Of a stretch of DNA of 64,000 nucleotides, positions 63,885-64,000 are shown in pieces. A program made the position numbers and the translations under genes. Each line of letters opens with the position of its first letter. Within the stretch, counting starts at the first letter, position 1. Below the pieces are notes generated by a model, which was given only the letters and a program-made list of their open reading frames with translations, ran no database searches and was not told the origin of the DNA. This DNA is from Bacillota bacterium (GTDB taxonomy: Bacteria; Bacillota; Clostridia; Lachnospirales; Lachnospiraceae), in the NCBI GenBank assembly GCA_023434365.1, contig JAEYSV010000008.1, positions 1 to 64,000 of the forward strand, given 5' to 3'.

Positions 63885-64000
63885 TTATTTCTTTTCTTTA
63901 AAAAATGTCAAATCCTCTTCTTTATAATAGAACAATAATAAAAACATTAATAATATTACAGTTACGGTAACATAACAATCAGCTACGTTAAAGATAGGGA
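63885..64000 (-). CDS. lspA: Signal peptidase II (lipoprotein signal peptidase), 3' end only
   Basis: The last 38 codons, cut by the window edge. The conserved C-terminal motif FNVADCYVTV (with the second catalytic Asp) is followed by the last membrane helix and a basic tail. It cleaves lipoprotein signal peptides. It is followed by rluD after 9 bp. Confidence 0.9.
   Translation of the reverse strand, partial: PIFNVADCYVTVTVILLMFLLLFYYKEEDLTFFKEKK

Overview
The window is a low-GC Firmicutes chromosome segment. It has strong AGGAGG-type ribosome binding sites, sigma-A promoters with 17-bp spacers, a Gram-positive LexA/YneA SOS pair with GTTCG-type operators, LuxE/LuxC homologues, and an L-arabinose operon under an AraC-type regulator. 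Together these suggest a Lachnospiraceae-like Clostridium (a relative of Lachnoclostridium phytofermentans is my best guess; this is inference). No rRNA, tRNA, CRISPR array, prophage or autonomous transposon was recognised.

Layout. 0-4 kb: two secreted parvulin/SurA-like proteins (minus) and a LysR regulator. 4-18 kb: a minus-strand block reading FHA protein, PP2C phosphatase, transmembrane Ser/Thr kinase, a 770-bp repeat tract, a membrane protein with 16 tandem octapeptides, a leucine-rich-repeat/Ig-like protein, and a 1907-residue Ig-like surface protein. This looks like one phospho-signalling and cell-surface module. 18-25 kb: azlCD amino-acid exporter, a long-palindrome mobile-type repeat, then AraC regulator-araA-araD-FGGY kinase. 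25-32 kb: tocopherol-cyclase-like protein, purine-rich repeat arrays, a degenerate tyrosine recombinase, a metallo-hydrolase, divergent lexA/yneA, a VOC protein and an intact XerC-like recombinase. 32-38 kb: udk, then luxE-luxC plus a three-gene ABC exporter with no luciferase genes. 38-45 kb: sugar kinase, serine hydrolase, GNAT, a broken MFS gene and small envelope proteins. 45-50 kb: macrodomain, vWA, PARG-type hydrolase, methyltransferase and FMN reductase, an ADP-ribose-related cluster. 50-53 kb: ABC-F protein behind a promoter-leader-terminator arrangement that looks like attenuation control, followed by a SpoU-type rRNA methylase. 53-58 kb: XRE-TPR regulator and a tandemly duplicated family of secreted proteins. 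58-64 kb: SnoaL-like and HIT proteins, a minimal tyrosine recombinase flanked by large palindromes, a BlaI-type repressor, an AAA/DUF4143 ATPase, rluD and the 3' end of lspA.

Two genome-level themes stand out. First, a palindromic element of about 271 bp with 22-bp terminal inverted repeats occurs three times (one complete, one cut by the window edge, one partial). Second, purine-rich tandem arrays of a roughly 20-bp unit containing TAGTGAAGA recur; three of the four abut the stop codon of a gene. The most interesting candidate systems are the kinase/FHA/octapeptide/surface-protein block, the luciferase-free luxEC-exporter cluster, the macrodomain-vWA-PARG cluster and the ABC-F attenuator.
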